Shown: positions 46,259 to 55,028 of the stretch, piece after piece
How positions within the stretch are numbered: position 1 is the stretch's first letter
Layout: each line of letters opens with the position of its first letter
Source: Sediminibacterium sp. KACHI17
Lineage (GTDB): Bacteria > Bacteroidota > Bacteroidia > Chitinophagales > Chitinophagaceae
Length of the DNA: 64,000 nt
NCBI RefSeq assembly: GCF_040362915.1
Contig: NZ_AP029612.1
Span: 1,860,001-1,924,000 of the forward strand
Reading direction: 5' to 3'
The notes under the pieces: model-generated
Database searches by the model: none
What the model was told of the DNA's origin: nothing
What the model saw: the letters and a program-made list of their open reading frames with translations, nothing else
Program-made: the position numbers and the translations under genes

Positions 46259-47596
46259 TTAGTCTTCCAATAACATTTTGTACGCCTGACTAATTTTATT
46301 GAAATGAAAGTCTTTAACAGCTTTCTCCATCATAGAACGAATTTCCCCGTTGCAAAGATTTCCAATACTTCCTTCATGAGTATGTTGAATATCGGAAGTG
46401 CCTCCATGAAAATTACCGGCTTCAATATCAAACCCTATTTGCTGATAAGCATCCCGAAAAGGAATACCTGTTAATACAAGCTTATTTACTTCTTCAACAC
46501 TAAAGGCATAACGATATTTTTCATCTGCCATAATATCTTTTCTGATCTTGATGGAAGAGAGCATGACATGTGACATCTGCAAACATTGCTTCAATGTTTG
46601 GAAGGCAGGAAAGAGATGTTCTTTTAATAATTGTAAATCTCGATGATATCCGGAAGGCAGATTAGTGGTCATCATCATGATCTCATTAGGTAATGCTTTG
46701 ATACGATTACAATGTGAACGAATCAGCTCAAAAACGTCCGGATTCTTTTTATGTGGCATGATGCTGGAGCCCGTTGTGAGTTCCGAAGGAAAACTTACAA
46801 AATCGAAGTTTTGATTAAGGTATAAGCACATATCCATACTCATTCTGCTAAGCGTATCAGCTACACTAGCCATTGCCATTGCAGTGGTACGTTCTGCTTT
46901 TCCGCGCCCCATTTGAGCATATACCACATTATAATTCAGGTCATCAAACCCGAGTAAAGAAGTAGTTAATGTTCGATTGATCGGGAAAGATGAACCATAT
47001 CCTGCCGCAGAGCCTAATGGATTCTTATTGACAATTTTATAAGCGCCTTGAAGTAAAATTGTATCATCTACCAGACTTTCTGCATAGGCTCCAAACCATA
47101 ATCCGAAAGAGGAAGGCATTGCTAGCTGCAGATGTGTATAGCCCGGTAGCAGATGGCCTTTGTATTGCTCACTTTGTTGTTGCAGTAAGGTAAATAGTGT
47201 TTGTATTTCTTCAACCAAGGAATATATCTCATGGCGCAAAAACATTTTTATATCCACTAAAACCTGATCATTTCTGCTTCTTGCACTATGGATTTTTTTG
47301 CCTGTATCGCCTAACTTTTTTGTGAGCATGAACTCCACTTGTGAATGAATGTCTTCAACAGATGCATCAATGGTAAATGGCGAATGCTCGATATGTGAAT
47401 AGATATTACGGAGTTCCTTCACGAGTTGAACTGATTCTTCTTTTGTGAGTAAACCAACTTCTGCTAACATTTTTACATGTGCAATAGACCCCAATACATC
47501 AAAAGGAGCAAGTAATATATCGAGTTCACGATCCTTGCCTACAGTAAAAGTTTCTACTGCTTGAGACACGTTCGTATTTTTTTGCCAAAGTTTCAT
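46259..47596 (-). CDS. argH: Argininosuccinate lyase
   Basis: This 445-residue enzyme splits argininosuccinate into arginine and fumarate, the last step of arginine synthesis. The fumarase/aspartase signature is visible as TTGSSIMPHKKNPDVFELIR near residue 268, with HSARSRNDQV near residue 80 and GYTHLQLAMPSSFG near 150. It overlaps argE by four bases (ATGA), which implies translational coupling, and is the last gene of the arginine operon. Confidence 0.97.
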   Translation of the reverse strand: MKLWQKNTNVSQAVETFTVGKDRELDILLAPFDVLGSIAHVKMLAEVGLLTKEESVQLVKELRNIYSHIEHSPFTIDASVEDIHSQVEFMLTKKLGDTGKKIHSARSRNDQVLVDIKMFLRHEIYSLVEEIQTLFTLLQQQSEQYKGHLLPGYTHLQLAMPSSFGLWFGAYAESLVDDTILLQGAYKIVNKNPLGSAAGYGSSFPINRTLTTSLLGFDDLNYNVVYAQMGRGKAERTTAMAMASVADTLSRMSMDMCLYLNQNFDFVSFPSELTTGSSIMPHKKNPDVFELIRSHCNRIKALPNEIMMMTTNLPSGYHRDLQLLKEHLFPAFQTLKQCLQMSHVMLSSIKIRKDIMADEKYRYAFSVEEVNKLVLTGIPFRDAYQQIGFDIEAGNFHGGTSDIQHTHEGSIGNLCNGEIRSMMEKAVKDFHFNKISQAYKMLLED

Positions 47597-48678
47597 GATG
47601 TTTGGTTTTGCATGAATTGATCTATTAAGGCGATGTATAAGTCAATGCCTTCTTTGATTTCAGTCAGATAAATAAATTCATCTGCAGAATGACTTCTTGC
47701 AGAATCTCCTGGCCCCATTTTCAATGTCAGAAATGGCATTAATGCTTTATCGGATGTAGTTGGAGAACCATAAGATGATCTTCCCAACTTAGTGCCTGCC
47801 ACTACTAATGGATGATCCTGAGGTATCGCCGTAGATTTGATACGAAGGCTTCTGGGAACCGCTGTTGACTGAATATTTTTTTGGATCGTCGTTAATATTT
47901 CTTCAAATGAATACAATTCATTGACCCTAACATCCACAACAAATTTGCAGATAGCCGGTACTACATTATGTGCTTTATTCTCTGTTTCGATCACGGTCAC
48001 AGACATTTTCACCGGACCTAACAGATCAGATACTTTCTCGAACTGATACTGACTAAACCACTCAATATCTTTTATCGCCTTGTATAAGGCATTCTCACCT
48101 TCATTTCTGGCTGCATGTCCGGGCTTACCTTGTGCGGTCACATCCAGCACCAACAAACCTCTTTCAGCGATCGCCATCTGCATTTGCGTAGGCTCTCCTA
48201 CAATACCACAAGTAATATTGGGCAAATGTGGTAATAATGCCTCAATACCATTCTTACCGGATATCTCTTCTTCAGCTGTAGCGGCAAATAAAATATTATA
48301 AGGAAGATCCTGCTGTTCATAATAGTATAAAAAAACAGCCAGCAAAGCTACCAAAGCTCCTCCTGCATCATTACTGCCTAATCCAAACAACTTCCCTTCT
48401 TTTTCAATCGCTGCGAATGGATCCAATGTATATGCGGGATTGGGTTTTACAGTATCATGATGTGAGTTCAGAAGTAAAACCGGCTTTACAGGATCAAAAT
48501 ATTGATTGACAACCCATACATTATTCAGGAATCGATTAACAGGTATTTGCTTCTTTTGAAAAAATTGTTCAATGATAGTGGCAGTTCTATCCTCTTCACG
48601 ACTGAAAGAAGGTTGACTGATCAAAGCTTTTAATAAATCAATCGCTTCTTGAAATAATATCGTTGTTGTTGACTGCAT
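47593..48678 (-). CDS. argE: M20 family N-acyl-citrulline/ornithine deacylase (ArgE-like)
   Basis: This 361-residue zinc amidohydrolase has M20 motifs: LLNSHHDTVKP (metal His and Asp), GLGSNDAGGALVA (bridging Asp), AATAEEEISG (catalytic Glu and metal Glu), VGEPT and the C-terminal ARSHSADEF His. It lies between argB and argH. Because the operon has an N-acyl-ornithine transcarbamylase (argF') rather than an ornithine one, the substrate is most likely N-acylcitrulline, not N-acetylornithine, so citrulline is released. With Val90 in ArgF' the acyl group may be succinyl. Confidence 0.88.
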   Translation of the reverse strand: MQSTTTILFQEAIDLLKALISQPSFSREEDRTATIIEQFFQKKQIPVNRFLNNVWVVNQYFDPVKPVLLLNSHHDTVKPNPAYTLDPFAAIEKEGKLFGLGSNDAGGALVALLAVFLYYYEQQDLPYNILFAATAEEEISGKNGIEALLPHLPNITCGIVGEPTQMQMAIAERGLLVLDVTAQGKPGHAARNEGENALYKAIKDIEWFSQYQFEKVSDLLGPVKMSVTVIETENKAHNVVPAICKFVVDVRVNELYSFEEILTTIQKNIQSTAVPRSLRIKSTAIPQDHPLVVAGTKLGRSSYGSPTTSDKALMPFLTLKMGPGDSARSHSADEFIYLTEIKEGIDLYIALIDQFMQNQTS

Positions 48679-48679
48679 A

Positions 48680-49462
48680 TTATGCCTGAATAGAGGTTCC
48701 TTCTACTCCCTCAACAAGGGATTGTAACATTTCAGCTTGTCCGATGATCACTTTTTTAACCCCAGCGTTCACCGCAGCAAAAGCATTATCTAATTTAGGT
48801 ATCATACCGGCAAATATGATATTTGATTCTTTTAACTGCCGATAGAGATCCGTATCAATCACCGGTATCACATTGTTTTCATCATTGATATCCTTCAGTA
48901 CTCCTTTCTTTTCAAATGAATAGATCAATGTGGTCTCATAGGCATGACTCATTGCCTTCGCCAATTCCTGTGCGATCGTATCAGCATTGGTATTGAATAG
49001 TTGTCCTTTGCCATCATGAGTGATCGGTGCAACTACAAGTGAGAGATTTTGCTGAAGCATATGAGTGATCGTTGCTGAGCTTACCGCATCAATATCACCA
49101 ACAAAGCCGTAGTCGATAGAGGCATGTTTTCTTTGATGAGCCATGATCAAATTAGCATCTGCACCGGTAAGTCCTATGGCATTTTCACCTAGGGATTGCA
49201 ATTTGGCTACTATATTTTTATTGATGTATCCTGCATACACCATCGTTACGATTTTCAAGGTTTCTCCATCTGTGATCCGACGTCCATCGACCATCTGTTG
49301 TTGAATACCCATCTGTTCTGCCAGTTTGGTTGCGAGTTTACCACCTCCATGTATCAATATTTTATTCCCCTTAAGGGCAGCAAATTGCTGTAAGAAAGAT
49401 GTCAATCGATTTTCATCATCGATGATATTACCTCCGATCTTTATGATAAACAGTTGCTCCAA
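48680..49462 (-). CDS. argB: N-acylglutamate kinase
   Basis: This 260-residue amino-acid kinase phosphorylates N-acetyl- or N-succinylglutamate, the second step of the pathway. LFIIKIGGNIID at the N-terminus is the ATP-binding strand, ILIHGGGKLATKL the Gly-rich substrate loop and NTNADTIAQELA a later nucleotide-binding motif. The start codon is TTG (49462-49460), one base after the argF' TAA; the kinase core begins right after it and no ATG is available, so the unusual start is well supported and probably relies on coupling to argF'. Confidence 0.94.
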   Translation of the reverse strand: MEQLFIIKIGGNIIDDENRLTSFLQQFAALKGNKILIHGGGKLATKLAEQMGIQQQMVDGRRITDGETLKIVTMVYAGYINKNIVAKLQSLGENAIGLTGADANLIMAHQRKHASIDYGFVGDIDAVSSATITHMLQQNLSLVVAPITHDGKGQLFNTNADTIAQELAKAMSHAYETTLIYSFEKKGVLKDINDENNVIPVIDTDLYRQLKESNIIFAGMIPKLDNAFAAVNAGVKKVIIGQAEMLQSLVEGVEGTSIQA

Positions 49463-49463
49463 T

Positions 49464-50432
49464 TTATGAATATTGATGTGTTAGAATATCTTGTAACACT
49501 GCCTGTGCTGCCCAAACACGGTTACCAGCCTGTTTGGTTACCAGACTATGAGGGCTATCCAATATCTCATCACTAAGTTCCACATTTCTTCTGACCGGCA
49601 AGCAATGCATGACTTTTGCTGCATGTGTATTTTTAAGTTTTTCTTCTGTCAACATCCATGCAGGATCATTTTCATATACTTTTCCGTAATCAGTATAAGT
49701 ACTCCAATTCTTAACATAAACAAAATCTGCGTCCGCTAAAGCAGCATCCTGATCGTGAGTGATAACAGCTCCTTTTGTGAATTCAGTAGATAGCTCATAA
49801 TCCTGTGGATGTGTGATCACAAAATCAGCTTCTCCCCAAGCATTCATCCACTGCGCAAAACTATTAGCTACGCATTGAGGAAGTGGTTTTATATGTGGTG
49901 CCCAAGTAAGAACGATTTTAGGGCGACGAGTCATTTTCTTGAATTGCAGTTCTTCAGTGATCGTTAACAGATCGGTCAGGGATTGTAATGGATGTAATGT
50001 GGCGCTTTCCAAACTTACCACCGGAACACCTGCGTACTTAATGAACTGATGAATGAACATTTCACTATAGTCATCCTCTCTATTTTTCAAAGATGGAAAT
50101 GTTCGGATACAAAGAATATCAAAATATTGTCCGAGAACAGGCGCAGCATCTTTCACATGTTCTACTGTATTACCGCTCATGATCGCACCTTCTTCAAACT
50201 CCAATGCCCAGCCTTCTTTATCCACATTGAAAACAATCGCCTCCATTCCAAGATTTCTTGCAGCTACTTGTGTGCTCAAGCGAGTTCTCAGGCTAGGATT
50301 CAGAAAAAGTAATCCAATACGTTTCCCTGCACCAAGGTCTTGATACTTCAACGGATCTTTTTTGCATGCCACTGCTTTTGCAATAAGTGCATTGATATCC
50401 GGCACATCATTTACTGAAATAAATTGTTTCAT
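49464..50432 (-). CDS. argF': N-succinyl- (or N-acetyl-) L-ornithine transcarbamylase
   Basis: The ATG at 50432 gives 322 residues. Carbamoyl-phosphate residues are seen in NPSLRTRLS (residues 45-53), and HPLQSLTD and HCLPVRRN match the acyl-ornithine transcarbamylase branch found in Bacteroides and Xanthomonas rather than true ornithine transcarbamylase. The specificity position, Pro90 in the Bacteroides fragilis succinyl enzyme and Glu92 in the Xanthomonas acetyl enzyme, is Val90 here (SGNTVEHV). I recall that replacing that Glu by Val, Pro, Ser or Ala turned the acetyl enzyme into a succinyl one, so succinylornithine is predicted. It is followed by argB after one base. Confidence 0.9.
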   Translation of the reverse strand: MKQFISVNDVPDINALIAKAVACKKDPLKYQDLGAGKRIGLLFLNPSLRTRLSTQVAARNLGMEAIVFNVDKEGWALEFEEGAIMSGNTVEHVKDAAPVLGQYFDILCIRTFPSLKNREDDYSEMFIHQFIKYAGVPVVSLESATLHPLQSLTDLLTITEELQFKKMTRRPKIVLTWAPHIKPLPQCVANSFAQWMNAWGEADFVITHPQDYELSTEFTKGAVITHDQDAALADADFVYVKNWSTYTDYGKVYENDPAWMLTEEKLKNTHAAKVMHCLPVRRNVELSDEILDSPHSLVTKQAGNRVWAAQAVLQDILTHQYS

Positions 50433-50537
50433 GGCTGAGTTAAGGGTTGAAGTTCTATAATACACTCTGCGATCTTCTCTTTATTCTTTTATTTTCTGCG
50501 GTAAGTAGTTACTGCAGAGAACAAGAGAATGGAGCGT

Positions 50538-51689
50538 TTACACAGAGCTTTTATTTAAAGTTGTTATGGCAGTTTTTAATGATGCTAAAAATTCATCGAT
50601 TTGTTCTTTCTGTAAGGCCAAAGAAGGTAAGAGCCTGATCACATTCGGTTTTGCTTCTCCAGTGAATATTTTGAATTCACTCAATAATACTTTCTTCAAA
50701 TCTTTAATGTTGTCAGGAACATCAAATCCGATCATCCATCCACGTCCTCTTACATTTTGGATCTCTGGAATGGCTTTCAATGCTTGTATCATATACTCCC
50801 CATTCACCGCTGCTTTTTGAATCAGCTCCTCTTGCTCCATTACTTCCAATACAGATAATGCGGCAGCGCAGGCCAGGTGATTACCCCCAAAAGTAGTTCC
50901 AAGCATACCATGTTTTGGGCGTATATGCGGTGCGATCAGAATACCTCCGATTGGAAAACCATTACCCATGCCTTTAGCCATCGAATAAATATCTGCCTGT
51001 ATCCCTGCATGATCATGCGCAAAGAATTTTCCTGTTCTACCATAACCACACTGTACACTATCTGCTATGAATACTGATCCGTATTGATCACACAGTTTTC
51101 TTATGGTTTGCAAAAAAAGATCAGAAGCGACATTGATCCCTCCTACTCCCTGTATTCCTTCCGTTATTACAGCTGCAGTGGATTCACCATGCAGATCAAA
51201 ATATTTTTGAAGTGAATCAACATCATTGAAAGGAAGAAATACAATATTTTCTGTTTCATTCACCGGTGCAACGATCGCTGGATTGTCAGTCGCTGCCACC
51301 GCCAGAGATGTTCTTCCATGAAAAGATTTCTTAAAAGCAATGATCTTCTTTCTTCCGGTATGAAAAGAGGCCAGTTTTAATGCATTTTCATTTGCTTCAG
51401 CACCACTGTTACACAAAAACAGTTCATAGTCGGTTTTACCGCTAAGCTTTGCAAGCTTTTCTGCGAGTTGATGCTGTAAGGGTATGATGACCGAATTGGA
51501 ATAAAATGCAATTTTCTCCAATTGATCTTCAATTCTTTTCACCCAATGCGGATGTGTATGACCAATACTTATTACCGCATGACCACCATACATATCAAGG
51601 TATTGAGTGCCCTGGTCATCCCATACATAAGAACCGGATGCACGGGCTATGGTAATATTGTTCAAAGGATATACATCAAAAAGTTTCAT
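50538..51689 (-). CDS. argD: N-acylornithine aminotransferase
   Basis: This 383-residue class III PLP aminotransferase converts N-acyl-glutamate semialdehyde to N-acylornithine. NSGAEANENALKLAS, KKIIAFKKSFHGRTSLAV, FIADSVQCGYGRTG and the PLP-lysine segment ADIYSMAKGMGNGFPIGG are present. In the usual DEVQTG motif Ser replaces Glu (DSVQCG). It starts 17 bases after argC. A gap of 105 bases before argF' contains a 10-bp hairpin (50494-50517), the largest gap in the operon. Confidence 0.95.
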   Translation of the reverse strand: MKLFDVYPLNNITIARASGSYVWDDQGTQYLDMYGGHAVISIGHTHPHWVKRIEDQLEKIAFYSNSVIIPLQHQLAEKLAKLSGKTDYELFLCNSGAEANENALKLASFHTGRKKIIAFKKSFHGRTSLAVAATDNPAIVAPVNETENIVFLPFNDVDSLQKYFDLHGESTAAVITEGIQGVGGINVASDLFLQTIRKLCDQYGSVFIADSVQCGYGRTGKFFAHDHAGIQADIYSMAKGMGNGFPIGGILIAPHIRPKHGMLGTTFGGNHLACAAALSVLEVMEQEELIQKAAVNGEYMIQALKAIPEIQNVRGRGWMIGFDVPDNIKDLKKVLLSEFKIFTGEAKPNVIRLLPSLALQKEQIDEFLASLKTAITTLNKSSV

Positions 51690-51706
51690 ACAGATCCGTT
51701 AGTTAA

Positions 51707-52708
51707 TTAGAAATAATTGGCTTTCAAATCCAACCCTGTTTTTTCATCAAGTCCAAACATGAGATTCATATTTTGAACAGCTTGTCCGCTCGCTCCTTTC
51801 AACAGATTATCGATGGCACTATGAATGATCAGTTTGTTCCCCTGTTTCTCTATGTGCAACAGGCATTTATTCGTATTCACTACCTGTTTCAGATCGATCA
51901 TTGATTCGCTCAAAAAAGTGAATGCATGACCATTATAATAATCTTTATAGATTCGATTCACTTCTTCCAACGGAAAACTGCAATCAATAGTAGAGCTGGT
52001 ATAAATACCTCTTGCAAAATCACCACGCCAAGGAACAAAATGAATACCCGGACCTTCTCCTACATCAGACAAAGGAGAATCCTTTTGCAGTTGATTGATC
52101 GATGCCGTGATCTCTTTGATATGCTGATGATTCAAAGATTTATAGGCTTGTATATTATTCGCTCTCCAACTAAAATGAGAAGTATTACTCAAAGATTGAC
52201 CTGCACCAGTAGAACCTGTGATACCGGTTGTATACACATCACTCAATATACCTGCTTGTGCAAGTGGCAACAATGCAAGTTGAATAGCTGTTGCAAAGCA
52301 ACCTGGGTTTGCAATATGTTGTGCTGTTTTGATCTGTTCGCGATTGAGCTCCGGTAACCCGTAAACAAAATATTTGTTCCCAAAAGCAGATCCTGAAGGC
52401 AATCTAAAATCTTGTGAAAGATCAATGATCTTTACAGCATCAGGAATGAGATGTTGTTCCAGAAATTTTTTAGCATCTCCGTGTCCTACACATAAAAATA
52501 AAACATCAATATCAGTGAATGGCTGTTCGGAAAATATCAGTTCTGTTTCTCCAAGCAGATCTTTATGAACAGTATACAAGGGTTTTCCTGCATTGCTAGA
52601 ACTGTGTACACTTTGCAATTTCACTTTAGGATGACGAAGCAGTAAACGAATCATTTCGCCACCTGTATATCCTGCACCACCTATGATCGCTGCATGTATC
52701 TGACTCAT
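51707..52708 (-). CDS. argC: N-acyl-gamma-glutamyl-phosphate reductase
   Basis: This 333-residue NADPH enzyme makes N-acylglutamate semialdehyde. The Rossmann start IGGAGYTGGEMIRLLLRHP, the catalytic cysteine in ANPGCFATAIQLALLPL, and the catalytic His region (HIKEITASI, PWRGDFARGI) are present. It overlaps argG by four bases (start of argC within the end of argG), indicating translational coupling. Confidence 0.96.
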   Translation of the reverse strand: MSQIHAAIIGGAGYTGGEMIRLLLRHPKVKLQSVHSSSNAGKPLYTVHKDLLGETELIFSEQPFTDIDVLFLCVGHGDAKKFLEQHLIPDAVKIIDLSQDFRLPSGSAFGNKYFVYGLPELNREQIKTAQHIANPGCFATAIQLALLPLAQAGILSDVYTTGITGSTGAGQSLSNTSHFSWRANNIQAYKSLNHQHIKEITASINQLQKDSPLSDVGEGPGIHFVPWRGDFARGIYTSSTIDCSFPLEEVNRIYKDYYNGHAFTFLSESMIDLKQVVNTNKCLLHIEKQGNKLIIHSAIDNLLKGASGQAVQNMNLMFGLDEKTGLDLKANYF

Positions 52709-53928
52709 TTATTATCAGCTTTAATATTGTGATAAATAGCTGTCTGATTGCCGAAGATTTTAGAGAATCCTCTCACATCATCTCCTGTCCATCCGCTGTT
52801 CATTTCACCATACTTCCCGAATTTGCTGCTCATCAGATCAAAGGAAGATTCAATACCAATGACTGCAAAACGATACGGCATTAACTGCACGAAAACCTCC
52901 CCTGTCACATGCTCTTGAGATTGGGTCAGGAAAGCTTCAATATCTCTCATTACAGGATCGAGGATCTGTCCTTCATGTAACCAGTTTCCATAAAACTGAG
53001 CCAGTTGATCTTTCCAGTTCAGCTGCCATTTGGTAAGTACATGTTTCTCCAAAGCATGGTGTGCTTTAAGTATGACCATTGGCGCTGCTGCTTCAAAACC
53101 TACACGCCCTTTGATACCAATGATGGTATCACCCACATGAATATCTCTGCCAATTCCAAAAGAACCGGCTATAGATTGTAGGTATTGAATGGCATCTGTT
53201 GGATGTGAGAACTGCTGATCATTGATACGAGTAAGTTCACCCTTTACAAATCCAAGTTTTACTTCTTCAGGCTGAGATTTGGAAACTTGTGTAGGCCAAG
53301 CTTCTTCCGGCAACATCCCTTTTGAATGTAATGTTTCTTTTCCTCCAACACTGGTTCCCCACAGCCCTTTGTTAATGGAATACGCTGCTTTTTCAAAATT
53401 CATCGCTACTCCTTTCGACTTCAGATAACTGATCTCTTCTTCTCTACTCAGTTTCATATCTCTGATCGGCGTGATGATCTCTGTATCGGGGATCATGATA
53501 TGAAAGATCATATCAAATCTCACCTGATCATTTCCTGCTCCTGTACTGCCATGCACTACCGCTTTAGCATTCATTTTTTTTGCATGTTCGGCTATATGTA
53601 ATGCCTGGCTCAGTCTTTCAGCACTTACGCTCAATGGGTAAGTGTTGTTTTTTAATACATTTCCATAAATGAGGAAACGAATGATACTATCGTAATAACT
53701 TTTTACAGCATCAACAGTCGTGTGTGTTTTTACACCTAAGTTGTAGGCATGTGCCTCCACTTGCTGTAATTCTTCTTTTGAAAAACCACCCGTATTTACG
53801 ATCACGCTGTGTACTTCAAAACCTTTCTCTTCAGTCAGGTATTTAACACAAAAGGAAGTGTCCAGTCCACCACTAAAGCCCAAGACCACTTTTGTACCAG
53901 CGGGAAGATTTGTAGGAAGTTGATTCAT
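52705..53928 (-). CDS. argG: Argininosuccinate synthase
   Basis: This 407-residue enzyme joins citrulline and aspartate with ATP. The P-loop-like pyrophosphatase motif is LGFSGGLDTSFCVKYL, and HGSTGAGNDQVRF and the GLWGTSVGGKETLHSKG region match the type seen in Bacteroidota. It lies second in the operon, 20 bases after the GNAT gene. Confidence 0.96.
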   Translation of the reverse strand: MNQLPTNLPAGTKVVLGFSGGLDTSFCVKYLTEEKGFEVHSVIVNTGGFSKEELQQVEAHAYNLGVKTHTTVDAVKSYYDSIIRFLIYGNVLKNNTYPLSVSAERLSQALHIAEHAKKMNAKAVVHGSTGAGNDQVRFDMIFHIMIPDTEIITPIRDMKLSREEEISYLKSKGVAMNFEKAAYSINKGLWGTSVGGKETLHSKGMLPEEAWPTQVSKSQPEEVKLGFVKGELTRINDQQFSHPTDAIQYLQSIAGSFGIGRDIHVGDTIIGIKGRVGFEAAAPMVILKAHHALEKHVLTKWQLNWKDQLAQFYGNWLHEGQILDPVMRDIEAFLTQSQEHVTGEVFVQLMPYRFAVIGIESSFDLMSSKFGKYGEMNSGWTGDDVRGFSKIFGNQTAIYHNIKADNK

Positions 53929-53948
53929 ATGATTGCTTGCTTAGAATA

Positions 53949-54650
53949 TTAAAAATTAAAAAAATGATGAAAAAATGATTTCGGTTTTGGAGTACCACCG
54001 TTTTCCTTTTTTCTGAAAACACGTAATAACTTATGCTGTTTCACTTTCATGAAACGTTCATATAGTTTTGATTTCTTTTTAAAGTCAGTCGAAGTTTCTT
54101 CCGGTTCATAATGATCTGCAGGATCATAGAGCATTGCTGTACAAAAACAATTCTTTCTATCCTTGCTCATCAATATCTCATAATTGATACAGCTTTTGCA
54201 TCCTGCCCAGAATTCTTCATCATCTGTTAACTCACTATAAGTAACCGGCTCATAACCCAAGTCACTATTGATCTTCATGACTGCGAGTCCGGTAGTAAGA
54301 CCGAATATTTTAGAGGTTGGATATTTTTCGCGTGATAAGTTAAAGATGGTCTGTTTGATCAGTTTTGCCACACCACTTTTTCGAAAGGGTGGTGAAACGA
54401 TTAAGCCACTATTGGCCACGAATGCATCATGTCCCCAAGCTTCAATATAACAAAAGCCAACCCAGGTGCCATCAGGAAGTAAAGCGATCACAGCTTTACC
54501 TTCTTCCATCTTACGAGCCACATAATCAGGACTCCGCTTGGCAATACCGGTACCACGTGCTTTTGCAGATGATTCCATTTCATCCGTAATGGTTTGCGCA
54601 TACTGCGTGTCGCCACCATTGGCTACACGAACAATGATATTTTGTTCCAA
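53949..54650 (-). CDS. GNAT acyltransferase, candidate N-acylglutamate synthase of the arginine operon
   Basis: This 233-residue GNAT protein opens the arginine operon. The acyl-CoA motif A is SGLIVSPPFRKSGVAKLIKQT (about 90-110); ESSAKARGTGIAKRSPDY near the N-terminus and a Cys-rich segment (WAGCKSCINYEIL, NCFCTAMLYDP) follow. No argA or argJ is present, so this gene is the obvious candidate for the first step, adding acetyl or succinyl to glutamate; a similar gene position is known in other Bacteroidota. The start is TTG (54650-54648): the GNAT strand begins at once and the next Met is residue 25. The basic C-terminus is of unknown use. Confidence 0.75.
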   Translation of the reverse strand: MEQNIIVRVANGGDTQYAQTITDEMESSAKARGTGIAKRSPDYVARKMEEGKAVIALLPDGTWVGFCYIEAWGHDAFVANSGLIVSPPFRKSGVAKLIKQTIFNLSREKYPTSKIFGLTTGLAVMKINSDLGYEPVTYSELTDDEEFWAGCKSCINYEILMSKDRKNCFCTAMLYDPADHYEPEETSTDFKKKSKLYERFMKVKQHKLLRVFRKKENGGTPKPKSFFHHFFNF

Positions 54651-54888
54651 CTTATAATAAATTAAATAACGTAAAGAGGATGACAGCTATCTGTCAGATG
54701 ATTGATTCCGGGGGATTTTTCACTGATAGGGGCAAGTGCCAGTTGCTCGTCCTATCAGCAACCACGTCGGGGTCTCGGCAAAAAGTTGAAAGCAGCTTCC
54801 ATAGAGAATACCTGAATACGGGTATTCAACAGGAGAAATAAATATTGTGAGAGTATCTGCTTCACTTGATGGATAATAATTTACTTTC
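54651..54888 (-). ncRNA. Long structured leader of the arginine operon
   Basis: About 240 bases separate the predicted start site from the TTG of the first gene. Seen pairings: GAATACC/GGTATTC (54806-54812, 54821-54827), TGATAGG/CCTATCA (54724-54730, 54751-54757), TGACAG/CTGTCA (54681-54696). TTGC at 54743-54746 can pair either with GCAA 54732-54735, nested, or within GTTGC with GCAAC 54758-54762, which would make a pseudoknot with the 7-bp stem. No known riboswitch class, leader peptide or intrinsic terminator was recognised. Confidence 0.45.
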
Positions 54889-54894
54889 GGGGTG

Positions 54895-54927
54895 TAAAAG
54901 TATATTAGTTTGCGGGATATCGGTCAA
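54895..54927 (-). promoter_or_regulatory. Putative promoter of the arginine operon
   Basis: On the minus strand TTG (54927-54925) and TACTTTTA (54902-54895; last base off consensus) are 22 bases apart. The stretch 54651-55028 without a gene therefore holds this promoter, the structured leader and the terminator of the upstream receptor gene. Confidence 0.4.
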
Positions 54928-54973
54928 AAAATTTTTCGAACGGGATATTAAATCTATGCTAACAAGTGTAAGC

Positions 54974-55008
54974 ATAAAAATAGCCGTCATTTCATATGAC
55001 GGCTATTT
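54974..55008 (-). terminator. Terminator after the second large outer-membrane protein gene
   Basis: AAATAGCCGTCAT (54978-54990) and ATGACGGCTATTT (54996-55008) form a 13-bp stem around a 5-base loop; on the minus strand TTTTTATG follows. It ends 20 bases from the stop codon. Confidence 0.92.
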
Positions 55009-55028
55009 ACGATTGAAAAGATCACGGA

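Noticed and set aside
50494..50517. Hairpin between argD and argF' as an internal terminator
   Set aside because: It forms a 10-bp stem, but on the transcribed strand it is followed by an A-rich, not T-rich, run.
54720..54850. Known riboswitch (SAM, TPP, cobalamin, glutamine) or SRP/6S RNA in the arginine leader
   Set aside because: None of the conserved cores I know could be found on either strand; kept only as an unclassified structured leader.
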